A stretch of 64,000 nucleotides of DNA, from the NCBI GenBank assembly GCA_964434165.1, contig CAYSUS010000039.1:1-64000 (forward strand), given 5' to 3'. This document shows, in pieces, positions 26,101-34,419 of this stretch; positions within the stretch are counted from its first letter, which is position 1, and each line of letters begins with the position of its first letter. Under the pieces are notes generated by a model that did no database searches, was not told where the DNA came from, and worked only from the letters and a program-made list of their open reading frames with translations. A program made the translations under genes and the position numbers. The DNA is from CAYSUS01 sp964434165. Its GTDB lineage: Bacteria; Planctomycetota; Planctomycetia; Pirellulales; Thermoguttaceae.

Positions 26101-29100
26101 GTTACTGGCGGCGTCGTACTGCGGCACGACCTGCTCGAAGATCAGGTCGCCCGCGACCGAATCGGGCGTGACGACGCCGGAGGGGTTGTAGCCAACGTAG
26201 CGGGTTGTGGGGCGACCGATGCCATCGAAAACGGTCTTTGAGAATGCTTGGCTGCCAGCCGGCAGGGTGCAAATCACATGGCCCGAGGCATCGTGCCACG
26301 TGTTGTCGACCAGACTGTTTCCGATGGAGCCGGTCGCCGGGTTCACGGCGAAACGGATCGTCTGGTAGACCTGTCCCCGATTGTCGAACTTGGCTTCGTT
26401 GCGGGCGACAAGGTTACCGCCGCCAGTGGTATCGCGGCGGTCGGTGCGGATCACCTGGTCGAGGTTGTCGTAAGTCAAATCCTCGTAGAAATCTTCCTCG
26501 CCATCGGTGACAATGCGGCGGTTACGGAAGTCGTACTCGTAGTCGGTGACCCGCGTCGTGGCAGCGTCAACGTGCTCAGTTTCCTGTGTCAGGTTGCCAT
26601 CGCCGCCAGCCGAGCCTCCGTCATAGACGATGCCCGTGACTTGGACCATGTTGTTGCCAGGCGCGCCGCCGCCGGTGGGGTCGTCATCGGTCGCTCCATT
26701 GTCGTTGGTGCCGATCCAGGTTGAAATCGCCAGCCCACGCACGTCGAACACGATCCGGTCGATGGTGCCCGTGGGGTCCACGGTTCGGTTCCGCCGCCCC
26801 ATGACGTCGTAGCCGAACAGCGCTTCGTCATAGTTGACGCCGACCGCACCCGTGCCGCTGGCTGGGATGCGATGGTAGACGCGCTGGGCGATCAGTTGCT
26901 GGTGGTCGTTATAGAGGCTCTGCGACCAGCGAATCCAGGAGGACTGCGGGAAGCAATCACTCGCGGATAGTGGGCCGGGGCTTTCCACCGTGCCGGCGTC
27001 CGGCACGAGGCATTCGCACGGACTGGACGCCGCGCAGTCCCGGACGGCCACGATGGAATCGCGCACGCGGCCGTCCTCGCTGGTCCGCTCAATGGACACC
27101 GGATTGACGAGAACATAGGCATAGTCAGGACCGGTCCCGATGGCGTACCCTTGCCCGCCAAGAACTTCATTCTCAAGGTCACGATACACCGACCAAGCGG
27201 CCGTGCGAACTGATTGGCCATTGACGATATGCGACGGTCCCAACGACCGGACCGTCCGCCCAAGCGCGTCGTGCTCGAAATCGCTGACCAGATTCAAGCC
27301 GCCGGCCGAGGGCGTCGACCAGCCCGAGGGGAGCGTTACCTTCGCTCCGTCAACGTCGCTGATTTGCTGGACGAGCGCGCCGGTCGGCAGATCGTAAGAC
27401 CAAAAGGTGATGAAGCCGCGTGGATCGCGCCTCCAGATGAGATTGTTCTCTTCGTCGAAGATCTCGGTGATCGTATCGGTCGTGCCGGGACCGTTCTGGC
27501 CAGTGGGAACCACCGGCAGTGTTGTCGTTTTCTGCTCGATTTGCGCCGTGCCGCTGAACCAGGTATAGGCGAAGCTGGTCGTAATCGCCCCGGTTCCGTC
27601 GTCGTGCCGAAAGCGGGTCGATTCGGCGACGGGATAGACGGTCACCTCGCCGGCGGGGCGCTCAATGTACTTGATCTCGGTCTGCTTGATCGGCGCTCCG
27701 CCCGTCCCCTCGGTGAGCTTGCGGAACTGGACGTAACCCGCCGCGCCGCCAGGTGTAGTGGGAGTCGCCGTGGTCGTGGCGTAGTAGTCGGTACGATGGA
27801 TCAGGCCGGCACTGGCCTTCAGGACCACGCCGAGGTCGGCTTGGCCTTCGTCGTAACTTTCGACGGCCGACGGGCTGGCGTGCAAAATCTCGTGGGCATC
27901 GTCGTCGAACCGGTGATACGCAACCCAACGATCACTCCCCGACACGAGGTCGGTGAGCATCGTCTGGCCGATGTAGTTGTTGTACGTGACCAACTGGCTG
28001 CCGTCGGGACGCGTCTCCGTCACCTTCAGCTTCCAGTGGTTGTAATCGTCGCTGTGGGCGCTGGTCTGATAGGCGAACGTGTAAGTAAACAATCCGCCCT
28101 GCGTCACGGACTTGGTGACTCGCTGGTCGCCGTCGTACTCGAAGTAATTGTCCGCGTACTTGGCGACCTGCGCGTCGGTCGTCAGGAAGGGATCGGCCAC
28201 TTGCGGGTCGCGTTTGAGCCGTTCGAAAGCTTTTGGATCGAGCGCGTATTTGAGGCCGTGCTCGAAGCCGTTTGCCTCGCCAGCCTTGTAGTATCGATAG
28301 TAGCTCGTTTCATGGTCAACCCACGTCGTGCCGACAAGCAATTGCTCGGTCGCCGTCTTCAGATCGCCCAGACTGCCGTGTTCCTCGCCGCTGCCGTAGT
28401 ATGTGTAGACCATGCGGCGGATGCCGACAGTCGGATTCGTGGAACGCTCGAACGTGGCCGACTTGAGCTTGCCGGCGTTTTCGCCAGACGAGTAATACTC
28501 GAAGGCGTTGGAATCCGTCGTGGCCTTGCCGTCTTGGGTGACCGTGTGGCTGATCCGATCGATCTGGCCGCTCGGCGTCAATTGGGCGACGCTACTCTGT
28601 CGGGCGTTGGAGTAGAGAACCTTGTCGAATTCGCCTTCTTCCGTGAAATACCACACGTCGCCGTTACAGTCGGCGAAGATGAAGCGGCAGATGCCGTAGT
28701 CGAATCGCAATGTCTGCTTCGCACCGTTCTGCGGCTGGTAGCTGCCGCCCGATTCGGTAAACCAATAAGCCGTGCAAAGATCGAAGACGACGGCGATCTC
28801 GCCAATTGTGCATTGCGAGAGATAAGGCAAGCTGCCGCTAACCCAGTTGTAGCCTTGGGGCGAACCGAATTCGCCGACCGAGGAGCCTTGCAGCCAGCGG
28901 CTGGAATACTTCGCCCCAAGACCACCAACGGTCGATGGAGGCCCAGGCTGCTTGACCTGCGCCGCGCCAGTGTGCGGGCAAACGCCCGTCTCGCCGCCGC
29001 ATTCGCAACCGCACTCTTCGCACTTGGGGGCTGTGCGATCCGGCGTGCCCCGGCAAGGCACGCTGGGTTGGCAACTCGAACTGCTGCTGGAGGAGCCGGA

Positions 29101-29574
29101 ACCGCTCGATGAACCGCTGCTGGAAGAACCACTGCCCGAGGAGGAGCTGGAACCGGATGAACTGCCGCTGGAACTCGATGAAGAAGAGGACGGCCCAGAG
29201 GAACTGCCGCTGGAACTCGACGAACCGCTGGAACTGGATGACGATGAGGAAGGGCCCGAGGAACTTCCGGATGATGAACTGCCAGACGACGAAATACCCG
29301 ACGACGAGCCGATGGACGAAGAACCTGAACTGCTCGGACCCGACGAAGATGGACCGCTGGACGAAGGGGCGCTCGACGAAGACGAATCGGGAGGGCCTGA
29401 CGACGAGGAGCTTGAGCTACTGGAGGAAGACGAGCTTGAACTGCTCGAAGAAGATGAACTCGACGCGTCCGAACTGGAGCCCGAGGACGAACTGCCCGAA
29501 GACGACTCCCAATAGCTGGAACTCGAGGAGTTTTCCCCACCGGAGGAACTGGGATCGGGCATACTGGATGACAT
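23134..29574 (-). CDS. RHS-repeat protein with polyserine stalk and C-terminal HExxH metallopeptidase-like domain
   Basis: A 2146-aa protein. Residues about 1-165 are a Ser/Gly/Pro stalk, followed by a Cys-rich knot (KCEECGCECGGETGVC). The middle is RHS/YD-repeat sequence with planctomycete features (YYRYYKAGEANGFEHGLKYAL), a second short polyserine run near residue 1630, and the RHS core end RRRFYHAELGSFLNRDP...NLYRF..SRPLHRSDALGL near 1920. The last about 220 residues are a variable tip with LFIHEAVHLDQYL (HExxH at 2045-2049) and many cysteines, resembling a zinc peptidase toxin; a downstream Glu in AYQAQAEHL could be the third ligand. The ATG at 29574 has AGGGGCGAG upstream. RHS cores encapsulate C-terminal toxins. 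There is no classic signal peptide. Confidence 0.85.
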   Translation of the reverse strand: MSSSMPDPSSSGGENSSSSSYWESSSGSSSSGSSSDASSSSSSSSSSSSSSSSSSSSSSGPPDSSSSSAPSSSGPSSSGPSSSGSSSIGSSSGISSSGSSSSGSSSGPSSSSSSSSGSSSSSGSSSGPSSSSSSSSGSSSGSSSSSGSGSSSSGSSSGSGSSSSSSSCQPSVPCRGTPDRTAPKCEECGCECGGETGVCPHTGAAQVKQPGPPSTVGGLGAKYSSRWLQGSSVGEFGSPQGYNWVSGSLPYLSQCTIGEIAVVFDLCTAYWFTESGGSYQPQNGAKQTLRFDYGICRFIFADCNGDVWYFTEEGEFDKVLYSNARQSSVAQLTPSGQIDRISHTVTQDGKATTDSNAFEYYSSGENAGKLKSATFERSTNPTVGIRRMVYTYYGSGEEHGSLGDLKTATEQLLVGTTWVDHETSYYRYYKAGEANGFEHGLKYALDPKAFERLKRDPQVADPFLTTDAQVAKYADNYFEYDGDQRVTKSVTQGGLFTYTFAYQTSAHSDDYNHWKLKVTETRPDGSQLVTYNNYIGQTMLTDLVSGSDRWVAYHRFDDDAHEILHASPSAVESYDEGQADLGVVLKASAGLIHRTDYYATTTATPTTPGGAAGYVQFRKLTEGTGGAPIKQTEIKYIERPAGEVTVYPVAESTRFRHDDGTGAITTSFAYTWFSGTAQIEQKTTTLPVVPTGQNGPGTTDTITEIFDEENNLIWRRDPRGFITFWSYDLPTGALVQQISDVDGAKVTLPSGWSTPSAGGLNLVSDFEHDALGRTVRSLGPSHIVNGQSVRTAAWSVYRDLENEVLGGQGYAIGTGPDYAYVLVNPVSIERTSEDGRVRDSIVAVRDCAASSPCECLVPDAGTVESPGPLSASDCFPQSSWIRWSQSLYNDHQQLIAQRVYHRIPASGTGAVGVNYDEALFGYDVMGRRNRTVDPTGTIDRIVFDVRGLAISTWIGTNDNGATDDDPTGGGAPGNNMVQVTGIVYDGGSAGGDGNLTQETEHVDAATTRVTDYEYDFRNRRIVTDGEEDFYEDLTYDNLDQVIRTDRRDTTGGGNLVARNEAKFDNRGQVYQTIRFAVNPATGSIGNSLVDNTWHDASGHVICTLPAGSQAFSKTVFDGIGRPTTRYVGYNPSGVVTPDSVAGDLIFEQVVPQYDAASNVIFTTTRQRWDNATGTGPLQGASASEPKSRDTYVAMWQDGIGRMVASANYGTNDNAGPPERPESPPESVNEVLVSFTAYNERGEAFETTDPAGMVNRSYADDAGRTVRTIQNYVAASDPACFCPGSEQNVVTEFIHGPGSLLKELVAVNLDTGNQVTRYEHGVSLGENDVASNSLLRAEIYPDAADSADRVTFAWNRLQQRKQMRDQNGSVHEYAFDGLGRQTADSVTTLAAGVDGAIRRIGQTYEVRGLVEKITSYGDVAGTTPVNEVQNVYNSFAQLAEQYQEHAGAVNTGTTPKVQYGYADGSANTVRQTSMTYPNGRVLDYLYDATHADKLSRIRTLRFDGTDVCRYAYLGLNSFVTVEYPEPGIEYNLATGPGANRYAGLDRYGRIIELLWQRTDVSSSSSSSSSGSSPGSALVHLKYGYDRASNRTYREDLVAKSYGKDFDELYEYDGLHRLKKFHRGRLVDNNTAIESPTLQQGWHLDATGNWRNFTQNDQADADQTLDQQRLHNRVNEITQIARTVGQQWATPEYDRNGNMTVIPQPKEMPQTYQGTWDAWNRLVKLDDGLSFVQLNRYDGLNRRTAQIADGEARAYYFSVQWRSLEEREVTAPSSSGTGSTQVDRQYVWGLRYIDELILRDRPAIGERLYSLQDVMFNVTALLDSAGSAQQRFAHSAYGQALPLTTGFGLDTTSGYDWTYLFTCRSIDLKSRLYCMRRRFYHAELGSFLNRDPIAYRARQWNLYRFASSRPLHRSDALGLQDRPTTIWNPVPIEIDVPVIAIEPPDLMEPLPPFGADIPSGPDLLKPITSNCASFLKWIKSQPDSAKSLHPAVKRAIECHANIFCGDCPGKAWGMAYWVGNNGYPHMCLDSAKLKGQPLVAIEALFIHEAVHLDQYLGENKCDCKDKPFTGKNPPFPRPGGGSCEACMKMETPAYQAQAEHLYPPDFADAEPFYDAFKKAGVCFSCGHLCPDLKVSGKCPPFPEVPFPL

Positions 29575-29675
29575 CAACTCGCCCCTATGGATCAGACAAA
29601 CACGGCACTCCGAACGGAGGATGGCGAAACACAATTCGGCGATTCTCACGAGTATAGCGATTCCCGCAAGACGCG
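29507..29675. repeat. Direct repeat copy 1 (promoter, leader and first codons of the RHS gene)
   Basis: 169 bases that I read as identical to 32352-32520. The repeat covers the putative promoter, the untranslated leader and the first 20 or so codons (MSSSMPDPSSSGGENSSSSS). Similarity continues, with changes, into the polyserine stalk. The upstream sequences differ abruptly at the end GACGCG. Confidence 0.95.
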
Positions 29676-29894
29676 GCAAATCCCAGTCGCGTTGACCCAC
29701 CGAAAGCGAGAGCGCGACGCACTACTTTTCGAATCACTGTCGACGGCGATGTCGTCTTCGGCGTCAAGCGGCAGAAAGCCGAGCGGCTCCAGCCGCTGAG
29801 TCGGCGCGGCGAAGAAACGCCCCTTCGAGATGTCGACACTGGCTATCAACCCGCGACGTTGCTCGCAAAACGCGAACTTCGAGTTCTGGAACTT
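29575..29894. other. 320-bp spacer upstream of the RHS gene
   Basis: It holds the leader and promoter part of the 169-bp repeat (to 29675) and about 220 bases with no gene that I can support, ending at the stop codon of the WD40-type gene. A 67-codon minus-strand frame here has no family resemblance. Confidence 0.5.
29651..29656 (-). promoter_or_regulatory. Candidate -10 box of the RHS gene
   Basis: On the minus strand TATACT lies 77 bases upstream of the RHS start, within the duplicated leader. At 17-bp spacing upstream is TTGCCG, a weak -35 candidate. The same TATACT occurs in the second copy, whose -35 position reads TTGGCG. The call rests on the -10 match and the duplication of the whole leader. 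Confidence 0.4.
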
Positions 29895-31220
29895 CTATTC
29901 ACTCCAGCGTTCCACGTCGGCATCGTCAAGAAGCTTGAGCGTGCGGATTTTTTCACCGCTCCCCGCATCGAAAATCACAAATTCCGATCCGCCTATGAGC
30001 AGCGTTTTGCTGTCTGGAGAAAAGCCGATCATGCCCGCTAACTCGGGAAGCTTCGCACCGGTAAGTTCCTTGCCGGAGTTTATGTCGTAGAGGCTGAGCG
30101 CTTGCTCATCCCGCTCCGACCCGCTCCAGATGATAGCCAGGCGTCTGTCGTCGGGACTCACAACCGCGGCTTGTAGCCCATAGGGGCCTTTTTCGGCTTC
30201 GGCCATCACCTTGCCGGAAACGATGTCCCAAATCTGGATCGCTTCATCACGCCCGATCACGGCAACCTTACTTCCGTCGTGTGTCCACGCGAAGCCGCTC
30301 ACCCGCTTCAGGCCATGCGGCAGGCTGTAAACGGCGCGACCGGACTTGATGTCTATAACGCGGAACTTCTCTCTATCGACAAATGCCAAAGTCCCGGCGG
30401 AAGTGTATTGACACTCGCTTCGCCCACTGAATGTATTCCCTGCATCGATTCTTGCAATCTCACGCCCGTCATCCGTTTCGTAGAGCACGACGGTCGTGCC
30501 GCCGAGCTTGACAAAATTACGCCCGTCGGGTGAAAAGTGCAAAGTGTCCCTGCCAGGACCACTATATTCGTCGAGATTTGCTTTGACGAGTTGACGGCCT
30601 GTGTGTGTATCCCAGACAGCAGCGTTGTCGAAGCGGTTCACTGGAACAGTGGATTTATGCCGCCTTACTTCTCCCGTTTCTGGGTTGGTATATTCGTAAG
30701 TGGCTTCGTGCTTGTCGAGCCGTTGGGTAAACGTACTAAATCGTTTTCCATCTGGGCTGAACTCTCCGGCCACTTCGTCTCGGAAAACATCCCGCTTCCG
30801 GCCGATTCCCAGGTTCCATAGAATCGTGCTTGTATCTTTCGACTTCACCCCTGGTAGTGTCGGTCCAGATCCGATCCACGAGCTACTGAGGGCATGGTGA
30901 CCATCGGGGCTGAACTGGACCACGTAAATCCGCTCGTTGTGTCCTTTCATCCTGTGAAGCACCTTGCCGGTCGTCGCGTCCCACAGGCAGATGTCATAGC
31001 CGATGTGTCCGAGAATCCGCGTGCCATCGTAGTCCCAACCGCGAGTCGGTCGTTCAATGCTCGCCTTCCATTGCGACGGATCGTTCGACACCGGCTCGCC
31101 CGCCACGGCCTGGCTAAGCGGGCTAAGGCACAAGATCAATGAAATAAGGTGCAAGGCTCCGAACCGCCTTGGAAACGCCCTTCCGCTTCTATTGCGGCGA
31201 GCTAGTTTGCGTTTAGCCAT
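29895..31220 (-). CDS. Secreted WD40-like beta-propeller protein, partner of the Ser-rich gene upstream
   Basis: A 441-aa protein with a Sec signal (basic start MAKRKLARRNRSG, hydrophobic LHLISLILCLSPL, cleavage near AVAG). The rest is a propeller with WD40-type blades: ICLWDATTGKVLHRMKGH, VVQFSPDGHHALSSS, AVWDTHTGRQLVKA, IQIWDIVSGKVMAEA and LSLYDINSGKELTG. The ATG at 31220 has GAGGAA 8 bases upstream and lies 19 bases inside the end of the preceding Ser-rich gene, so translation is coupled. This mirrors the HEAT gene that follows the RHS gene. It may be a protective or anchoring partner of the peptidase-like protein; this is inference from gene order. Confidence 0.7.
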   Translation of the reverse strand: MAKRKLARRNRSGRAFPRRFGALHLISLILCLSPLSQAVAGEPVSNDPSQWKASIERPTRGWDYDGTRILGHIGYDICLWDATTGKVLHRMKGHNERIYVVQFSPDGHHALSSSWIGSGPTLPGVKSKDTSTILWNLGIGRKRDVFRDEVAGEFSPDGKRFSTFTQRLDKHEATYEYTNPETGEVRRHKSTVPVNRFDNAAVWDTHTGRQLVKANLDEYSGPGRDTLHFSPDGRNFVKLGGTTVVLYETDDGREIARIDAGNTFSGRSECQYTSAGTLAFVDREKFRVIDIKSGRAVYSLPHGLKRVSGFAWTHDGSKVAVIGRDEAIQIWDIVSGKVMAEAEKGPYGLQAAVVSPDDRRLAIIWSGSERDEQALSLYDINSGKELTGAKLPELAGMIGFSPDSKTLLIGGSEFVIFDAGSGEKIRTLKLLDDADVERWSE

Positions 31221-32419
31221 TTTATCAGTTCCTCGAGTTGGAATTTCATCGCCGTTGTCGCATTCGCCACGGTGATTCCATAATCCACATGCGTGTGCCA
31301 CCCAGCTTTGCAGGAAGCCGCCGAAGCGTCGTACCAAACGGCATGATACCCCGCGAAAGCCGACACATAATTGTCCGGGGCAATGCCCTGAAACTCTGCG
31401 TCTTGTTTTGCTTTCAAAGCGGCTGGAGCGAACTCTGTGTTCAGTTTTGCGATGATTGCTTGTTGTATATCATCAACGTCGCCTGTGATTGCGCGGCCGA
31501 CCTTGGCCCCAGCAACTGGGTCTGCAGCTCTTGTAGCGTCTGGCGGATCGCCTGCCTTTGGGCCGTGACCGGCGTTAGGACCCCAGAGCTTGGCCGGATC
31601 AATATCGCTGCCACCGATATATGGTGGTCGACCTGTATTCCAGGGCAAGAGCAACCAACCAAGCCGCGCCAAGTTCTTCGCCCCAATTTCTAGAACCCAC
31701 TCTTTCGTGGCGTCGTTTCTGCTTGTCGTCATGACGGCGATGGGCGTGTACTTGTCCATCAACTTCCAAAACGTGTAGGACGTCAACAAATAGTCGACCT
31801 GCCAGAACCCCATTCCCCCTTTCCAGTCTTTGTTCACACCAGGCGTATAGCCTCCTTGACCAGGGAATTCGGTTGCTATCGTTACTATCGTGTAGCCTGT
31901 GTCTTCGTAGTCGTCGATGATGTACTCACCCAGCGTCCCTCTCTTCGTCGACTTGAACTGCTTTAGCATTCCATCGGGCTGTTCAATGTTCGTCGGCGGC
32001 CAGTAGCCACTGATAAAGATCGTTCCTTTCGAACTCGGAGGGCCCGAAGAGCTGGGGGCGGAAGATGATTGGCCACTCGAGGAGGGTCCACTTGATGACG
32101 GCCCCGAACTGCTCGGTCCCAAAGACGACGAACTGCCCGACGACGGGCCGCTGGACGAAGAACCTGAACTGCTCGGGCCCGACGAAGATGAACCGCTGGA
32201 CGAAGGAGCGCTCGACGAAGACGAACTCGAATCGGGAGGGCCTGACGATGAGGAGCTTGAACTACTGGAGGAAGACGAGCTTGAACTGCTCGAAGAAGAT
32301 GAACTCGACGCATCCGAGCTTGACCCCGAGGACGAACCGCTCGACGAGGATTCCCAATAGCTGGAACTCGAGGAGTTTTCCCCACCGGAGGAACTGGGAT
32401 CGGGCATACTGGATGACAT
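31202..32419 (-). CDS. Polyserine-stalk protein with pyroglutamyl-peptidase-like C-terminal domain
   Basis: A 405-aa protein. Residues 1-130 are a Ser/Gly/Pro stalk that begins identically to the RHS protein. Residues 130-405 form a globular domain: GTIFISGYWPPTNIEQPDG at its start, and near the end a segment PDNYVSAFAGYHAVWY followed by AGWHTHVDYG. This order resembles peptidase family C15 (pyroglutamyl peptidase I), whose AGxxxCN and AGxIHVP motifs hold the Cys and His. In this protein the Cys position appears to be Ser, so it may be inactive, use Ser, or be only a fold relative. The ATG at 32419 shares the leader and ribosome site of the RHS gene. The domain call is tentative. Confidence 0.6.
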   Translation of the reverse strand: MSSSMPDPSSSGGENSSSSSYWESSSSGSSSGSSSDASSSSSSSSSSSSSSSSSSSSSSGPPDSSSSSSSAPSSSGSSSSGPSSSGSSSSGPSSGSSSSLGPSSSGPSSSGPSSSGQSSSAPSSSGPPSSKGTIFISGYWPPTNIEQPDGMLKQFKSTKRGTLGEYIIDDYEDTGYTIVTIATEFPGQGGYTPGVNKDWKGGMGFWQVDYLLTSYTFWKLMDKYTPIAVMTTSRNDATKEWVLEIGAKNLARLGWLLLPWNTGRPPYIGGSDIDPAKLWGPNAGHGPKAGDPPDATRAADPVAGAKVGRAITGDVDDIQQAIIAKLNTEFAPAALKAKQDAEFQGIAPDNYVSAFAGYHAVWYDASAASCKAGWHTHVDYGITVANATTAMKFQLEELIKWLNAN

Positions 32420-32520
32420 CAACTCGCCCCTATGGATCAGACAAACACGGCACTCCGAACGGAGGATGGCGAAACACAATTCGGCGATTCTCACGAGTAT
32501 AGCGATTCCCGCAAGACGCG
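32352..32520. repeat. Direct repeat copy 2 (promoter, leader and first codons of the Ser-rich peptidase-like gene)
   Basis: Same 169 bases as 29507-29675, exactly 2845 bases away. Perfect or near-perfect identity in non-coding leader sequence points to a recent duplication or gene conversion between the two effector cassettes. Confidence 0.95.
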
Positions 32521-32727
32521 CCAAACCGAATGTTTGAGTTGTCTTCGTACCTTTCGCAGTCCGTCGGCGGGTTATTTTTCGAACCGCCATCGGTGAGGTT
32601 CTTCGCGAGCTTGCCAATATCCCGGCCACCGACACCAGTTTCCTGCCCGGACGGCAACTCACGCAGCCGATCCTGAAGGACGGTCGGCATCACGTCACCT
32701 CCCAGTTCGATTTAGGCTTCGGACTCT
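32420..32727. other. 308-bp spacer between glycosyltransferase and Ser-rich gene
   Basis: It contains the promoter/leader part of the repeat (to 32520). The remaining 207 bases hold no gene I can support, although a minus-strand frame reading PTVLQDRLRELPSGQETGVG looks protein-like and could be a remnant. Confidence 0.5.
32496..32501 (-). promoter_or_regulatory. Candidate -10 box of the Ser-rich peptidase-like gene
   Basis: TATACT on the minus strand, 77 bases upstream of the start, at the same relative place as in the RHS gene. With it the effector pair 31202-32419 / 29895-31220 could be transcribed apart from the phage late genes. Confidence 0.4.
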
Positions 32728-34419
32728 TCATCGGACAGTCGCATGCTCATCGTCCGCGCGGACAGAAACGGGAACGACCGATTCGATTGGGTTCGCCCTG
32801 GCGATCTCCAGCGCTGCGATCACCCGCTCCACGATTCTCGCTGTGCTGAAGCTCTCGGCCGCCGCGGCCCTTACATCGCGGCGATCCATGTCTTGGGCCT
32901 GTGACAAGGTTTCAAGATAACCGCGAAGCGCGGCCTCGTCGTCGGCGTTGACGACGCACTGGCGGCCCGGCGGCAGTCGCGCGACGAACTGCCCCGTCCG
33001 GTCAGGTTCGATCAGCGAAGCGCCGGTGCGCACGCCGACTGCGGGACATCCGGCCAGCAGAATTTCCTGAAGCGCCAGCGGGCCGTGGTCGTCGTCGGCC
33101 AGGTAAGCGCATACTCGCGAGCGACGAGCCGCCTCAAACAACTGCTCACGCCGATAGTTGCCGTAATGAATCTGCACGTGGCGCGGAAAGAGGTCCGCCA
33201 GATGCTCGAGCAATTGCGGCCGATTGCCATTCTTGGCGTAGATCAACAGATCGTACTCGTCCGGCAGCGGCTCGCCGGGCCACGGATCGATGGGGTAGGG
33301 CCAGAGCGCGATCGTCGACTGATTGGCGGGACCGCGGTGTTTTGCAATCAGGTCACGGTACCAGGGGCTATGGCAAAACATGGCCCGGCAGTGGGCGGCA
33401 TCCAAGAGGCCGCATTCTTCGTGGTCGATACGCGGCCTGCCCGAATGGGTAAACAGCATATTCGGACCCTGGACGAACGGCTGTCCCTCCGAGTCCCACC
33501 AGACGGCATAGCGCCGGTCGTCCCAATGCCAGAACCAGGCCAATGCGCCGCGGCTGGCCGGCAGCGACTTGATGGAAAGCCAGTCGAGACCCTCGGCGAT
33601 TCGCTGGCGGAGCGCCTTTTGCAGTCCGTACATTCCGTTGGTGGGGCCGTTTCGCCCCGGCGCGGTGACGGGTCCGATCAACTCGACGGGAAGCTTGCCG
33701 TCTCGCGGAGCGACATGCGGCGCGAAGCCATAACGCCGCGTTACAGGGAGTTTTTCATACTCGCGGGGCCAAGCCGGACGGACCACGGCTTTTTCCACCT
33801 TCTTGCTACCCAGAGACTGATAGCCGCGGTCGTCCAGGTAACTGACGTGATAGCTGTTGTTGTAAACCCGGTAGATATAGAATGGCGAAGCCAAGGCGCA
33901 CGGATCAAACTGCGTCGCGCCGGCCTCGTTCAGCCGGCCGGCGAGTTCCTGATCCTCGCCGTTGTTGTGCGGCCCGTAGCCGCGCACCCGATTAAAGATC
34001 TCACGCCGCAGGGCCCAGCCGCCGTGATACAGCCCACCGGTATCGTGTTCCTTCAGCCCGTCGCGGTGTTCCATGAGCACCAGACCCGGTTGCGACCAAT
34101 CCGCCCGTCGCAGGGCCTCGGCCTGCGTCTTGAACCAGTGCGGCAAATAGATGTCGTCGTCATCGGCCACCAGGAATCCTTCGGCATCCGGCGAAGCCAG
34201 CGCCGCACAGGCGTTTCGCTTTTCACCAAGGGTCCGAAAGCGACTCGGGATCGAGATAATTCGCCAGCCTTCGCCTTCTTGGTTCTCGTATTGCCCCGCA
34301 TCGTCGAGGACGATCAACTCGCGAAGCTTGAGCGGGTAGTCCTGCCGTTGGAACGATTCAATCAACTGCCCCAGCAGGTGCGGTCGATGATAGGTGCAGC
34401 ACAGCGCGGCGAGTTTCAT
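32728..34419 (-). CDS. Two-domain glycosyltransferase (GT2-type N-terminus, GT-B-like C-terminus)
   Basis: A 563-aa cytoplasmic protein. Residues 1-230 are a GT-A/GT2 domain: LAALCCTYHRPHLLGQLIES, LIVLDDAGQYENQ, GEKRNACAALA and VADDDDIYLP as the metal/nucleotide-sugar DxD site, then GYGPHNNGEDQELAGRL. Residues 330-540 resemble a GT-B glycosyltransferase C-terminal half, with ALQEILLAGCPAVGVRTG and a helical tail. The start overlaps the upstream gene as ATGA. It sits between phage fibre and effector genes, so its acceptors could be the Ser-rich stalks of proteins encoded on both sides. The sugar donor is unknown. Confidence 0.75.
   Translation of the reverse strand: MKLAALCCTYHRPHLLGQLIESFQRQDYPLKLRELIVLDDAGQYENQEGEGWRIISIPSRFRTLGEKRNACAALASPDAEGFLVADDDDIYLPHWFKTQAEALRRADWSQPGLVLMEHRDGLKEHDTGGLYHGGWALRREIFNRVRGYGPHNNGEDQELAGRLNEAGATQFDPCALASPFYIYRVYNNSYHVSYLDDRGYQSLGSKKVEKAVVRPAWPREYEKLPVTRRYGFAPHVAPRDGKLPVELIGPVTAPGRNGPTNGMYGLQKALRQRIAEGLDWLSIKSLPASRGALAWFWHWDDRRYAVWWDSEGQPFVQGPNMLFTHSGRPRIDHEECGLLDAAHCRAMFCHSPWYRDLIAKHRGPANQSTIALWPYPIDPWPGEPLPDEYDLLIYAKNGNRPQLLEHLADLFPRHVQIHYGNYRREQLFEAARRSRVCAYLADDDHGPLALQEILLAGCPAVGVRTGASLIEPDRTGQFVARLPPGRQCVVNADDEAALRGYLETLSQAQDMDRRDVRAAAAESFSTARIVERVIAALEIARANPIESVVPVSVRADDEHATVR

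Noticed and set aside
27214..29112. Long plus-strand frames under the RHS gene
   Set aside because: Antisense shadows of the RHS repeats; composition is Asp/Val/Ala-rich without a domain.
28952..29657. Acidic Glu/Leu/Asp-rich and Asn/Trp-rich plus-strand frames
   Set aside because: They are the reverse readings of the polyserine codons, not real low-complexity proteins.
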